Counted from the first letter of the stretch, positions 27,109 through 36,385 are shown. The stretch is 64,000 nucleotides of DNA from Mucilaginibacter dorajii (GCF_024808255.1 NZ_JANTYS010000003.1:358118-422117); one strand, 5' to 3'. Notes: a model not told the origin generated them from the letters alone. Numbers and translations are program-made.

Positions 27109-27521
27109 TGTGGTGGATCTACGCATTACTTTCGGCCTTGTTTGCCGCCCTAACCGCAATATTTGCCAAAATAGGCATTAAAGGAGTTGATACCGATCTG
27201 GCTACGGCCATTCGTACGGTAATCATCCTTATCCTGGCCTGGGGCATTGTATTATTCAGGGGCAGCGCACAGGGCATTGGTGGTTTAACCAAAATTAACT
27301 GGACGTTTCTCATTCTATCCGGCTGTGCAACAGGTTTATCCTGGATCTGTTACTTCCGGGCCCTGCAGTTAGGAAAAGTATCGCAGGTGGCACCGGTTGA
27401 TAAACTGAGCGTGGCGCTGGCTATAGCCCTGTCTGTAATATTCCTTGGCGAGCCGTTAACCCTCAAGAATGCTATGGGGGCGATATTGATCATCGGCGGA
27501 ACGCTGGTGTTGATATTTTGA
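27108..27521 (+). CDS. EamA/DMT-family half-size transporter
   Basis: 137 residues from ATG 27108 with about five membrane segments: MWWIYALLSALFAALTAIFAKIGI, IILILAWGIVLF, FLILSGCATGLSWICYFRALQLG, LSVALAIALSVIFLGE and AILIIGGTLVLIF. It is a single EamA repeat, half the size of usual ten-helix DMT exporters, so it presumably works as a dimer like SMR proteins. GLSWICYFRALQLGKVSQVAPVDKLS is the EamA core. An upstream TTG at 27048 was rejected because the extension is repeat-derived. Substrate unknown. Confidence 0.85.
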   Translation: MWWIYALLSALFAALTAIFAKIGIKGVDTDLATAIRTVIILILAWGIVLFRGSAQGIGGLTKINWTFLILSGCATGLSWICYFRALQLGKVSQVAPVDKLSVALAIALSVIFLGEPLTLKNAMGAILIIGGTLVLIF

Positions 27522-27559
27522 AAAAGAGTCAAGAATTAAGAAGGGAAAATTAAAAGATT

Positions 27560-27685
27560 TTTTTTGTAGAGACGCATATTTGCGTCTCCAGCTATACAGA
27601 GCGGATTTGCGGGGGCCGATATTCATGAACGATTTGCGTGTTTGATTTGCACGCGGGAGACGAAAATATGCGTCTCTACAAAAAA
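27560..27685. repeat. Inverted repeat of the GTAGAGACGCA type
   Basis: TTTTTTGTAGAGACGCATAT begins the left arm and ATATGCGTCTCTACAAAAAA ends the right arm, with a second GCGTCTCC/GGAGACG pair inside. Similar GTAGAGACGCA repeats are scattered in many cyanobacterial and Bacteroidota genomes. It lies in the 332-base gap after the EamA gene and could act as a terminator. The remaining bases to 27853 show no gene. Confidence 0.75.
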
Positions 27686-27853
27686 GTGGTATTTGTCAGT
27701 CGCGATCAAAATTCCTGAAATCGTTTAATATTGCACCTTATTAGTTGATACCTGCTACTAATTTGTAACAAGTTTGTTGATGAGTTAACCTTAATGTAAC
27801 AAACACACCATAATTCAGGATTAATCCAATCTTTCTTTTCAATTTCGCCGCAA

Positions 27854-30349
27854 ATGAAGTTTTCGAAAGTAATGAAAGTAAGGGTTATATTATTTCTTAG
27901 TTTTTTTTTAGCTATTAACGCCTTTGCCCAGGCTCCTGCAAGCAAGGGTAAAATTACCGGCAAGGTTACTGATGCCGGTACCAAACAAGGCGTTGATTAT
28001 GCTACCATATCTGTTTATAAGCAAGGTGCTACATCGCCGTTTAATGGCATCAGTACCGATCCTAAAGGTTATTTTACGGTAGACCAGGTTCCGGCCGGAG
28101 AGTACAAAATAACAGCTGATTTTCTGGGCTATCAGCGTGCAACTATAGAGCATGTGATTGTTAAAGCGGGCGGCACATTAAATTTAGGCGAGATCCTGTT
28201 AACCTCTTTATCTAAAGAGTTGAAAGGTGTTACCATTACCGCCCAGGCCCCAACGGTTACCAATAAAATAGATAAAATGGTTTATAACCCGCAAAATGAC
28301 CTGAGCGCGCAGGGTGGTGTAGCCATTGATATCTTGAAAAAAGTACCGCAAATTACTGTTGATATTGATGGTAATGTGGAGTTGCAGGGTAATGCCAACA
28401 TCCGATTTTTAATCAATGGAAAGCCATCAAGCATTTTTGGCGCAAGCCTGGCCGATGCGCTGGCCAGTATCCCCGCCAGCCAGATCAAAAGTATAGAGGT
28501 AATAACCAGCCCCGGTGCAAAGTATGATGCTGCCGGTACAGGAGGGATTGTGAACATTATATTAAAGGATAGTCGTGTTGAAGGTGTTAATGGCAGCGTT
28601 AACTTATCAGCCGGTACCCGCAGAGAAAACGGATCATTCAATTTAAATGTGCGTAAAGGTAATTTTGGTGTTAACGCGTTTTTTAGCGGCAACGCTCAGA
28701 TCAATAGTAATGCGCCAACTTCTACTAACCGTGTATCAACTGATGGGGCGGGCAATACCAATACCTTGTTCCAGGATGGTACCAACAATTTCAGGAGGAA
28801 TGGTTACCAATCGGGCTTAAACTTTACCTGGAACATCAGCAAGCATGATGATTTAACCGCGGCTGTTGGCTTTGATCATTTTGGCAACCATGGCAACGGT
28901 ATTACCAACCAGGATCAGCGGATGGTAAATGCAGCGGGTGGCCTGCTTGCTGATACCGCAAGCATCCGTAATTCAAATAGCAAATTCAGTGGTCGGTCAA
29001 CAGATTTTAGCCTAAGCTATAAAAAAACCTTTGAAAAAGAAGGCCAGGAATTGGATGTGTTATACTCATCAAGCTTTGGTAACAACAGCTTTAGCTCATT
29101 CCAACAAACAGATTACACATCGCCTACAGGTGTACAATCAACAGGAATATCCAATACCAACCCAGGCAAGGACAGGGAAACCCAAATTTCAGTTGATTAT
29201 ACGCAACCGGTAGCCAAAGATTTTACGATAGAAACCGGCGCCAAGCTCGATTTCAACAATATTAAAAACAATGTGATTACCGATAGCTTATCGGGCGGTA
29301 CTACTTTTGTACCCAACAGCGATCAAACGTATGGGTTTACTTATGATCGTAAGATCTACGCGTATTACTTATCATTAACCGCATCGGTTTTCAATAACTT
29401 CCTGGATATTAAGGGTGGTTTAAGGGATGAGTATACCGTAACCAAGGCCGATTTCCAGAATGCAAATATTCCTAACTATAATATACTGGTGCCCTCATTG
29501 GTGTTCTCGCATAAGTTAAGCGAATCGGCATCGGTAAAATTAAGTTATACCCGTAGAATTGAGAGGCCCGATTATGGCTCGTTGAACCCTTTCCTGAACA
29601 TCAGCGATCCGCACAACATCAGCACCGGGAATCCTAATTTGAAGCCCGAGCGTGGTGATAACTTTGAATTAGGTTACAATAAGTCCTTTGAAAAAGGTGC
29701 CAATATCAATATCGCAGCATTCTATCGCAAAAACACGGATGATATACAGCGTTTTACCACATACTACGATACGCTGCGCATCAACGGTGCCACGTACACC
29801 AATGTATCATTAAGTCAGCGCTATAACTTAGGATCCGAAATTAGGGAAGGTATTAACATTTATGCGTCGTTACCGGTTACCAAAAGCTTCAACTTACGTA
29901 CCAACATGATTTTTAGCAACAGGACAAGTAACAACCCGGGTAGCCCAAGTGTAAGCGGTTTTGCTTATCGTTTAAACCTGAATGCCCAATATGAATTTGC
30001 TAAAAACCTGAGTGCCGAATTTTTTGGCAATTACAACTCATCGCAAAAAGGCATCCAGGGAACCCAGCCTAAGTTTGTGTTTTACAACTTTGCCATGCGC
30101 AAAATGTTCATGAACAAAAAAGCCAGCATAGGGCTTACGGCATCAAACCCGTTTGCAAAATATGTTAGTCAAACTTCCACAACTTACGGCAGTAACTTTA
30201 ACTTAACCAATGTACGCTATGTACCGGTACAATCATTCGGTATCAGTCTAAGCTACAAATTTGGCAAGCTCGACTTTAAGAAGGACAAGGATAACAAAGG
30301 CGAGGGCGAGGGCAAGTCTGATGATGGGCCGGCGGATAAGGGAAGATAA
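27854..30349 (+). CDS. TonB-dependent-receptor-like outer-membrane beta-barrel protein
   Basis: An 831-residue outer-membrane protein. Signal peptide, then a carboxypeptidase-regulatory-like domain (GKITGKVTDAGTKQGVDYATISVYK, ~31-110). A plug-like domain follows (DLSAQGGVAIDILKKVPQITVDIDGNVELQGNANIRFLINGKPSS, ending GAKYDAAGTGGIVNIILK). The barrel has the ERPDYGSLNPFLN..GNPNLKPE signature of the OMP_b-brl_3 type. It ends in a charged low-complexity tail (DKDNKGEGEGKSDDGPADKGR), whereas most barrels end in an aromatic residue. No lipoprotein partner is adjacent, so this is not a SusCD pair. Cargo unknown. Confidence 0.9.
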   Translation: MKFSKVMKVRVILFLSFFLAINAFAQAPASKGKITGKVTDAGTKQGVDYATISVYKQGATSPFNGISTDPKGYFTVDQVPAGEYKITADFLGYQRATIEHVIVKAGGTLNLGEILLTSLSKELKGVTITAQAPTVTNKIDKMVYNPQNDLSAQGGVAIDILKKVPQITVDIDGNVELQGNANIRFLINGKPSSIFGASLADALASIPASQIKSIEVITSPGAKYDAAGTGGIVNIILKDSRVEGVNGSVNLSAGTRRENGSFNLNVRKGNFGVNAFFSGNAQINSNAPTSTNRVSTDGAGNTNTLFQDGTNNFRRNGYQSGLNFTWNISKHDDLTAAVGFDHFGNHGNGITNQDQRMVNAAGGLLADTASIRNSNSKFSGRSTDFSLSYKKTFEKEGQELDVLYSSSFGNNSFSSFQQTDYTSPTGVQSTGISNTNPGKDRETQISVDYTQPVAKDFTIETGAKLDFNNIKNNVITDSLSGGTTFVPNSDQTYGFTYDRKIYAYYLSLTASVFNNFLDIKGGLRDEYTVTKADFQNANIPNYNILVPSLVFSHKLSESASVKLSYTRRIERPDYGSLNPFLNISDPHNISTGNPNLKPERGDNFELGYNKSFEKGANINIAAFYRKNTDDIQRFTTYYDTLRINGATYTNVSLSQRYNLGSEIREGINIYASLPVTKSFNLRTNMIFSNRTSNNPGSPSVSGFAYRLNLNAQYEFAKNLSAEFFGNYNSSQKGIQGTQPKFVFYNFAMRKMFMNKKASIGLTASNPFAKYVSQTSTTYGSNFNLTNVRYVPVQSFGISLSYKFGKLDFKKDKDNKGEGEGKSDDGPADKGR

Positions 30350-30503
30350 GAGCCTCACCTAAATCCTCTCCAAAGGAGAGGACTTTGATTTGCATGATTA
30401 CTATTTTGGTATTAAGGAAAAAGCCCCATTCAGTTTTACTGAATGGGGCTTTTTCCTTAATTTTTTACCTCCCTCTCCTTTGGAGAGGGTCGGGGTGAGG
30501 CTT
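30350..30503. repeat. Stop-codon-anchored palindromic element E3
   Basis: It fills exactly the gap between the stop codons of the barrel gene (+) and the DUF47 gene (-). Outer arms are GCCTCACCTAAATCCTCTCC and CTCCTTTGGAGAGG..GGGTGAGGC. A long terminator hairpin lies at its centre. Both genes therefore converge on a shared two-layer hairpin. Confidence 0.82.
30412..30460. terminator. Bidirectional terminator with a 23-bp perfect stem
   Basis: TTAAGGAAAAAGCCCCATTC (plus AGT) pairs perfectly with its inverse around a three-base loop, giving a T-rich 3' side on both strands. It terminates the convergent barrel and DUF47 transcripts and is nested within element E3. Confidence 0.85.
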
Positions 30504-31133
30504 TTATCCGTTCTTTATCAAAATACTTTCAATAACCAATGTTACATCTTCGCAGCTGTCTGTGGCTGTTTCCATGGCCATAAATACATCAGTGTATTTG
30601 ATAAGTTGTATGGCATCCGTTTCGTTGGCCAGCAGGTCAGCAAAGGCTTCGTTGTAAACGGTATCGGCCTGGTATTCCAGTTGTTTAATGTTGTTGCAAA
30701 GCTCAAAAATCTGGGTCGAATTACTCAGGTTGTTCATTGCTTTTACAGCTTCTTCAAGGGCTTTTACAGTTTTAAAAATAAGCTCGGCCAGGTTAATGAT
30801 AGGAGGGGTAATTTTAGGTACATCATACAGGTTAATCCTGCGCGATGCCATGGCAATGCTATCGGCCACGTCATCAATGGCGGCAGCTAAATCGCACATG
30901 TCCTTACGTTGAAAAGGAGAGATCAGCATCCGGCCCGATTCTGTAAAAACCTGGTGGGTTATTTCGTAACTTTTGGTTTTTAATTTATCAATATGCGTAA
31001 ACTGAAATTTTTGTTCGTAGGTGTCGGTGGTGTTTACCGCATTGTTAAGTAACGTTGCCATTTCGCTGGTATTAGCAACGGCCCTGTTAAATAAATCATA
31101 AAAAACCTGGTTGGAATTTGGAAATATCGACAT
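30504..31133 (-). CDS. DUF47 (PhoU-like) protein
   Basis: 209 residues, all-helical. The FQRKDMCDLAAAIDDVADSIAMASRRI segment matches DUF47/PhoU-type E/DxxxD metal motifs, repeated by LCNNIKQLEYQADTVYNEAFADLLAN and FMAMETATDSCEDVTLVIESI. DUF47 proteins usually accompany Pit-family phosphate permeases and modulate uptake. No permease is adjacent here, but the upstream neighbour on this strand is outside the pair, so its partner may be elsewhere. Cytoplasmic. Confidence 0.87.
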   Translation of the reverse strand: MSIFPNSNQVFYDLFNRAVANTSEMATLLNNAVNTTDTYEQKFQFTHIDKLKTKSYEITHQVFTESGRMLISPFQRKDMCDLAAAIDDVADSIAMASRRINLYDVPKITPPIINLAELIFKTVKALEEAVKAMNNLSNSTQIFELCNNIKQLEYQADTVYNEAFADLLANETDAIQLIKYTDVFMAMETATDSCEDVTLVIESILIKNG

Positions 31134-31378
31134 TGATTTGAACTTTTTATGATCTTTTTTAAAATGACTCTAAGTTAAATGTGTGTATGCTAACTAATTA
31201 GCATCAATCATGCGTAAATATTTATGCAGCTAAATGTAGCTATTAATTTGTTGGTAAAAGTCACGCAATTGTTAAGTAGATGTTAACTAAATATTATGAA
31301 ATTGTTTGCTGTTGTAGTGTACAATTAACACCCAAAGTATGTCTTAAAAATACTTTGTAACATTTGCTTAATAGTAAA

Positions 31379-31403
31379 ACAATATGCGTGTTCAGCATAT
31401 TGT
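31379..31403. other. Inverted repeat upstream of a small gene
   Basis: ACAATATGC and GCATATTGT form a 9-bp stem with a 7-base loop, 20 bases before the ATG at 31424. AAAGTAT/ATACTTT at 31335-31357 and TGCTAA/TTAGCA near 31188-31203 are further inverted pairs in the same AT-rich gap. They may be operator or leader structures. Confidence 0.4.
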
Positions 31404-31423
31404 AATTATATAAGCTAAACATC

Positions 31424-31627
31424 ATGAAACCCGCTGATAAACACTATAAATTTATAAACAGTAAAACTGGTTATGCAATTTATTATCACTCCATAAGCAG
31501 CAACCTCGATGCCGAAGAGATCAAAAATCAACTGCAGGAAATAAAAGCCCGGGTGGCTATTCAAAACGGAATTTATCTTGAAACTGTTTACTGGGAGGAA
31601 ATAAAAGAAAATGCCGAATTGCAATAG
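31424..31627 (+). CDS. Small hypothetical protein (67 aa)
   Basis: MKPADKHYKFINSKTGYAIYYHS.. then a helix (LDAEEIKNQLQEIKARVAIQNG) and a strand (YLETVYWEEIKE). It has a good ATG and an even, protein-like composition, so it is probably real, but I recognise no family. It is cytoplasmic by lack of a signal. It lies 116 bases before the MG2/TonB-plug gene, which has its own promoter. Confidence 0.5.
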   Translation: MKPADKHYKFINSKTGYAIYYHSISSNLDAEEIKNQLQEIKARVAIQNGIYLETVYWEEIKENAELQ

Positions 31628-31671
31628 CCTGGATTATTTATTAACAAATACCTGCCTGGTATTTTAATTAA

Positions 31672-31704
31672 TTTGCTTTTGTACAGGGAAATACGGTATA
31701 TTTA
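31672..31704 (+). promoter_or_regulatory. Bacteroidota-type promoter for the MG2/TonB-plug gene
   Basis: TTTG at 31672-31675 is 21 bases from TATATTTA at 31697-31704, close to the Bacteroidota consensus TTTG / TAnnTTTG. The start codon follows at 31744. Two other genes in the window have the same arrangement with the same 21-base spacing. Confidence 0.5.
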
Positions 31705-31743
31705 ATCACCAATTGTAAACCGTTTCTGCTAACCTTTCCCTGT

Positions 31744-34137
31744 ATGAAAAGAGTATCATTCACAGTCCTGTGCCTGCTTTTTTTTGCGCGTGCTTTTTCA
31801 CAAATTACCAAACCTGCCATTTCTTTAGATGATATTGTGGCTCACCTGCAAACCTTATCAACCACCAAGGCAGCTGAAAACGTGTACCTGCATTTTGACA
31901 GAGCGCGATATAACGCCGGCGATACCATCTACTTTAAAGCTTACCTTACTCTTGGCGAGCAACATCAGCTTTCAAAGTTAAACGGTGTTTTGCACGTCGA
32001 TCTCTTAAATAAGGCCGATTCATTGGTGAAAAATATAGAGTTACAAACTAACAATGGCCTGGCCTGGGGCGATTTTGCATTGGCTAAAAATCTACCTAAA
32101 GGAATCTACCACATCAGGGCGTATACCAGGTGGATGCTCAATAACGCCGATGCTAATATTTTTGATAAACCTGTAACCATTAACAGCACGGTGCCCGAAA
32201 CACAGGCACTAAGTACCAGATCAACCAAAATAACCAATAAATTCGACATCCAGTTTTTTGCCGAAGGGGGAACATTTGTGGACGATATACCTGCTAAGCT
32301 GGCTTTTAAAGCCGTAGATGAGCATGGGGTAGGCGTGGATGTTAAAGGCGTGGTTGTTGATAACTTAAATACCGAGGTAACTAAGTTTGAGGCCAAACAC
32401 CTTGGGATGGGAATCATTTTTATAACCCCGGTTGAAGGGCGTACCTACAAGGCTAAACTTACCTATGCCGATGGTACAAAAGCCACTGTAGATTTACCCA
32501 GGGCCGATGTTAAAGGGATGACGATGCTGGTAAATAACGACAGCCCTGGTAAATTGCTGATAGAGATCAATGCCAGCAAGGCCTATTATATCGAAAATAA
32601 GAATAAAGAAATAAGCGTGGTTATTTATTCAAACGGATCGGTACGATCGGTTAAAACGGTGCTGGACAGCCAGGTGCTTGATCTTAACCTGGCCAAAAAA
32701 GATTTTCAGATAGGTGTAGTACAGGTTACACTGTTTTCAAATACAGGCGAACCCATGAACGAACGCCTGGCATTTATCCAGAATAATGACCTCATCAATA
32801 TTCAAACAGCATCTGATAAACCGACCTATGCCGCTAGTGGAAAAGTACACATTACTTTAAATGCTAAAAAGGATGATAAGCCGGTTGCCGGGTATTTCTC
32901 TGCGTCGGTTATTGACGCCACAAAGATCCCGGTTGATGAAAGCGCCGAAGCTACTATACTCACCCATCTCTTGCTTACATCGCAACTAAAGGGTGTGGTA
33001 GAACAGCCTAACTACTATTTTGCTAATGTTACTAATGATACACGGGCCAATCTTGACGTGCTGATGCTTACACAAGGCTATCGCCGGTTTGAGTGGAAGC
33101 AGCTATTGGGTGCTGGAGCGGCAACAGCCGCAACTTACCCGGTTGAAAAAGGGATTGATATCTCTGGTAGCATTACCCTCAAAGATGGTACACCTGTTGA
33201 AAACGGCAGTGTGACCTTACTAACTCAAAGCGGCGGCAATATGTTAAGCCAAACCACCGATGCAAATGGTAAGTTTACGTTTCCCAACCTGGTTTATGAC
33301 GATAATACACCGTTTGTGATCCAGGCTAAAACCAGCACTGGTAAAAGCAATGTATTAATAACCATGGATGAGCAAAAGCCATTACCAGTTACCGGCAATG
33401 TTTTGCCTGAATTGACTGCAACCGCCGCCTTGCTCAAACCCAACGGCAAAACACAGCCGGTTTTCCTGGCTGATGCAAGCGGTAAAATGTTAAAAGAGGT
33501 TGTTGTTGCTGATAAGAGTTACATAGGGCCGGATCATGCTTCCCAAACCATAAGCAATAACCAGATCAGGGATCAGGGTTCGTTGGCCAACGGATTAGCA
33601 GGGCGGCTAAATGGTGTTGCTATACGCGGTGGGGTGCCGTATCTTACAGATAAGGTAAGTGAATTGATGCAGGGTGGCCCAATGTTAATAGTTTTAGATG
33701 ATGTAGCCCAAGCCGACGGAACGGGCATAGACGATTATAATATTGTTGATATAGAAAGTGTAAAGGTACTTAAGAATAACGACGCCGCCATTTATGGTGT
33801 AAGGGGGGCAAACGGTGTTTTGTTAATTAAAACTATAAAAAATAAATCGATGCCCATTAACAAAACGATGGCCCCCGGTTTAATAACTTATGCGCCAAAG
33901 GGATTTTATAAAGCACGCACGTTTTATTCGCCAGCATATGGCGGCTCAACACCAAATGCCGGGCCCGACGATCGCCGCACTATTTACTGGAACCCCGACC
34001 TGGTTACCGATAAAGATGGCAGTGCCTCATTTGATTATTTTAATGCCAATGGTAAGGGTAATTACCGCGTTGTAATTGAAGGCATTGATGAAAATGGCAA
34101 CCTCGGTCGTGGTGTTTACGTGTACAAAGTAGAGTAA
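31744..34137 (+). CDS. MG2-like surface protein carrying a TonB plug domain
   Basis: A 797-residue exported protein, signal peptide MKRVSFTVLCLLFFARAFSQ. Residues ~40-130 resemble the MG2 domain of alpha-2-macroglobulin-like proteins (NVYLHFDRARYNAGDTIYFKAYL, GIYHIRAYTRWMLN). Further beta-sandwich domains follow, including a carboxypeptidase-regulatory fold (~465-540). Near 590-700 lies a TonB plug (GSLANGLAGRLNGVAIRGG..GGPMLIVLDDV..IDDYNIVDIESVKVLKNNDAAIYGVRGANGVLLI). There is no 22-strand barrel after the plug. Such proteins are typical of Bacteroidota; the function is unknown, perhaps interaction with a separate TonB receptor. Confidence 0.82.
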   Translation: MKRVSFTVLCLLFFARAFSQITKPAISLDDIVAHLQTLSTTKAAENVYLHFDRARYNAGDTIYFKAYLTLGEQHQLSKLNGVLHVDLLNKADSLVKNIELQTNNGLAWGDFALAKNLPKGIYHIRAYTRWMLNNADANIFDKPVTINSTVPETQALSTRSTKITNKFDIQFFAEGGTFVDDIPAKLAFKAVDEHGVGVDVKGVVVDNLNTEVTKFEAKHLGMGIIFITPVEGRTYKAKLTYADGTKATVDLPRADVKGMTMLVNNDSPGKLLIEINASKAYYIENKNKEISVVIYSNGSVRSVKTVLDSQVLDLNLAKKDFQIGVVQVTLFSNTGEPMNERLAFIQNNDLINIQTASDKPTYAASGKVHITLNAKKDDKPVAGYFSASVIDATKIPVDESAEATILTHLLLTSQLKGVVEQPNYYFANVTNDTRANLDVLMLTQGYRRFEWKQLLGAGAATAATYPVEKGIDISGSITLKDGTPVENGSVTLLTQSGGNMLSQTTDANGKFTFPNLVYDDNTPFVIQAKTSTGKSNVLITMDEQKPLPVTGNVLPELTATAALLKPNGKTQPVFLADASGKMLKEVVVADKSYIGPDHASQTISNNQIRDQGSLANGLAGRLNGVAIRGGVPYLTDKVSELMQGGPMLIVLDDVAQADGTGIDDYNIVDIESVKVLKNNDAAIYGVRGANGVLLIKTIKNKSMPINKTMAPGLITYAPKGFYKARTFYSPAYGGSTPNAGPDDRRTIYWNPDLVTDKDGSASFDYFNANGKGNYRVVIEGIDENGNLGRGVYVYKVE

Positions 34138-34336
34138 AACACAAATAAAAACCCCTGCCTTGCGGCAAGGGTCAAAAAACCACAACAATTGTTTAACCTT
34201 TTGGCTCGTTTAACCTTAAGGTCAATTCCTAACTGCAATGTGGTATTCTTATCAGGATAACAATGCCGTGTATCAAGTGTTTTAACTGAAGGAGTAATTT
34301 TTAAACAAAAGGGTGATGTTAATTTTAAATAACAAA

Positions 34337-34368
34337 TTGCTACTCACATAAATTTCATCCTATATTTA
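34337..34368 (+). promoter_or_regulatory. Bacteroidota-type promoter for the DUF2911 gene
   Basis: TTG at 34337-34339, 21-base spacer, TATATTTA at 34361-34368, with the start codon 15-27 bases later. Same architecture as at 31672 and 41330. Confidence 0.5.
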
Positions 34369-34383
34369 TACCAAACAAAAATC

Positions 34384-34914
34384 ATGAGAACTATTATGAA
34401 AAGATCTTTTCAAATTAAAGCAGCGTTGCTTTTTGCTTTCGCGCTTTTAACGGTAACTTTTGCCAAAGCACAGGATAAACCAATTGCAAGCCCACGCGAT
34501 AGCGTTAGCGGTAAAGTTGCCGGTTCAACCATTACCATTAACTATGGCAGTCCATCGGTTAAAGGTCGTAAAATTTGGGGTGGCCTTGAAGCTTACGGTA
34601 AAGTATGGCGCGCAGGTGCTAACGAAGCTACTACCTTTACAACTACTAAAGCTATTAAAGTAGAAGGTAAAGCACTTGCAGCTGGTACCTATGGCTTTTT
34701 CCTGATCCCTGCCGAAAGTGGTACCTGGACAGTTATTTTTAACAAAGTAGCCAAACAATGGGGCGCTTTTAAATATGATGAAAAACAGGATGCCCTGCGT
34801 GTAACCGTAAAAGGTAAAACTGCTGCTAAACACGAAAGATTGGTGTACACCGTATCTGCAAAAGGTTTCAGCTTGCTGTGGGATACTGTTGAAGTTCCGG
34901 TATCAGTAAAATAA
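34384..34914 (+). CDS. DUF2911 family exported protein
   Basis: A 176-residue protein with signal peptide (...LLFAFALLTVTFAKAQ). DUF2911 signature: SPRDSVSGKVAGSTITINYGSPSVKGRKIWG.LEAYGKVWRAGANEATTFTTTKAIKVEGK.LAAGTYGFFLIP. The family is periplasmic and of unknown function, usually in Bacteroidota. A second ATG at 34396 is an equally good start. A terminator follows its stop. Confidence 0.88.
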   Translation: MRTIMKRSFQIKAALLFAFALLTVTFAKAQDKPIASPRDSVSGKVAGSTITINYGSPSVKGRKIWGGLEAYGKVWRAGANEATTFTTTKAIKVEGKALAAGTYGFFLIPAESGTWTVIFNKVAKQWGAFKYDEKQDALRVTVKGKTAAKHERLVYTVSAKGFSLLWDTVEVPVSVK

Positions 34915-34937
34915 TTTTAGTAATTCATTTTACGAAG

Positions 34938-34963
34938 AAAGCTCCCTAACCGGAGCTTTTTTT
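34938..34963 (+). terminator. Intrinsic terminator after the DUF2911 gene
   Basis: AAAGCTCC/GGAGCTTT stem (8 bp, 6-base loop) followed by a T-run to 34963, beginning 24 bases beyond the stop at 34914. Confidence 0.85.
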
Positions 34964-35041
34964 GTAGGTTGATAGTTCGGTCTATGATATTCAATGTTGA
35001 GGTGTTTAATAAACAAATTTTAATAAGTTTATATTTACTTA

Positions 35042-36124
35042 ATGCGTAAGTACATCAGCAAAAATCCACTGTTAAAAAGAATCGTCACTATATTATTACT
35101 GGCCCTGGCTATCTTTATGCTGATGATGCTGGCCGATCATCCCAAAGTGGTTGAGCGCTATTATTCCGGCGGTTTTTATAAACTTCTCTGCTGGATTTTT
35201 CATCCTATATTAAACCTGTTTCCGTTTAGCATTGGCGATGTGTTATACGCCATTGTTATAATAGCCATTGTTTGGGGTTTCATCCGTATTGTTAAGCTGT
35301 TGTTTAAAAAACAGTTTGAAAAAGCGGCAATCAGTTTGTTAGGTTGGGTAGTGGGTGCGCAGGTAGGAGTACTGGCCTTTTATTTGTTTTGGGGGATGAA
35401 CTATTTTCGTCCTTCGGCGGCCGAGCGACTTAATTTGCGCGATACTACTTTTACCACGGCCGATCTTAAAGCCGTTACCAAATTGCTCATCGATAGCGCC
35501 AATGCCTGCCGTGCCCGTGTAACTGCAGCCGACCTGGCACAAAGCAACAGCACCATTTACCAAACAGCGGTTAACGCTGTAAACGCCCTCTCGGCCGATT
35601 CCGTCAATTTTCGGGCTTTTCATCCGGGTATTAAGCCATCGATGCTTACCTTTTTTATGAACTATATGGGTACATCGGGCTATTACAATCCGTTTACATC
35701 CGAGGCGCAGATCAATTATGCCATGCCGGTATTTAACAGGCCGTTTGTAGCTTGTCATGAAATGTCGCACCAAATTGGTTACGGTGCCGAGGACGAAGCT
35801 GATTTTGCGGGGTTTATCATCGGTATCAACTCAAAAGACCGTTTATTAAGATACTCAGCCTACCATTTGGCTGTAGATGAGTTTATGCACACCCTTCGCC
35901 GCCGTGATACCACAGCGCACAAGGAACTAAAAGCCATGATATCCAAACAGGTGCACCAGGATTTTGTTATTGAGCGCGACTACTGGATCACCTATGAAAA
36001 TAAGCTGGGTGCCATCAGCAGTATTTTTTACGACAACTTCCTCAAAGCAAACAACCAGCCCCGGGGCCTGGCAACCTACAACCGCATGGTACTATTGGTA
36101 ATGGCGAAGTATAAGGGGCATTGA
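35042..36124 (+). CDS. DUF3810 membrane protein with HExxH-like motif
   Basis: A 360-residue protein. Three membrane segments occupy the N-terminal 120 residues (IVTILLLALAIFMLMML, IGDVLYAIVIIAIVWGFI, LLGWVVGAQVGVLAFYLFWG). The remainder forms a soluble domain with VACHEMSHQIGYGAEDEADFAGFI, an HExSH motif followed by a downstream Glu, as in zincin-type metalloproteases. DUF3810 is common in Bacteroidota and Clostridia but uncharacterised. GTSGYYNPFTSEAQIN is a second conserved segment. Probably a membrane-tethered peptidase; inference from motif only. Confidence 0.83.
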   Translation: MRKYISKNPLLKRIVTILLLALAIFMLMMLADHPKVVERYYSGGFYKLLCWIFHPILNLFPFSIGDVLYAIVIIAIVWGFIRIVKLLFKKQFEKAAISLLGWVVGAQVGVLAFYLFWGMNYFRPSAAERLNLRDTTFTTADLKAVTKLLIDSANACRARVTAADLAQSNSTIYQTAVNAVNALSADSVNFRAFHPGIKPSMLTFFMNYMGTSGYYNPFTSEAQINYAMPVFNRPFVACHEMSHQIGYGAEDEADFAGFIIGINSKDRLLRYSAYHLAVDEFMHTLRRRDTTAHKELKAMISKQVHQDFVIERDYWITYENKLGAISSIFYDNFLKANNQPRGLATYNRMVLLVMAKYKGH

Positions 36125-36270
36125 TTCACTGGTTCATTAGTTCATTGGTGAAATGTTGGAGAACTTATTAGTTCGGTGGTTAGGTGCTGAAAAGTATAAT
36201 AACTCGCTATTTATTAAAGCGACCCATCTGCTAAGACCAATAAACTAATGAACAAGTGAACCAATGAACT
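36125..36270. repeat. Spacer with inverted octad-repeat arms
   Basis: It begins directly after the DUF3810 stop. The left arm repeats TTCANTNG at 8-base spacing (TTCACTGG, TTCATTAG, TTCATTGG). The right arm (~36231-36270) repeats its inverse, CNANTGAA (CTAATGAA, CAAGTGAA, CCAATGAA). ACTCGCT lies in the middle, also found in the spacer at 59083. Confidence 0.6.
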
Positions 36271-36385
36271 AAAAAAAAATGCGTTCCGTATCTCACCCCG
36301 GAACGCACTGCAATATCATGTCTCAAATGATATTGTATCAACTAAACCTCAGATCTCATGTAAAACAAGCATCCAAGCTCTTATA
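36271..36385 (-). ncRNA. Candidate small RNA A (hairpin pair ending in a terminator)
   Basis: Read on the minus strand: GATCTGAGGTTTAGTTGAT, a 9-bp hairpin (36311-36335), then a GC hairpin TGCGTTCCG/CGGAACGCA (36280-36307), then nine Ts. No minus-strand gene lies upstream, so it would be free-standing. The layout matches RNA B at 51851: TTTAGTTGAT and the terminator loop GAGATA are conserved, while stem bases differ but stay paired. The 5' end is not defined. No gene was seen in the rest of the gap to 36614. Confidence 0.5.

Noticed and set aside
27854..30349. SusCD transport pair
   Set aside because: No SusD-like lipoprotein gene is adjacent; the barrel is of the OMP_b-brl_3 type.
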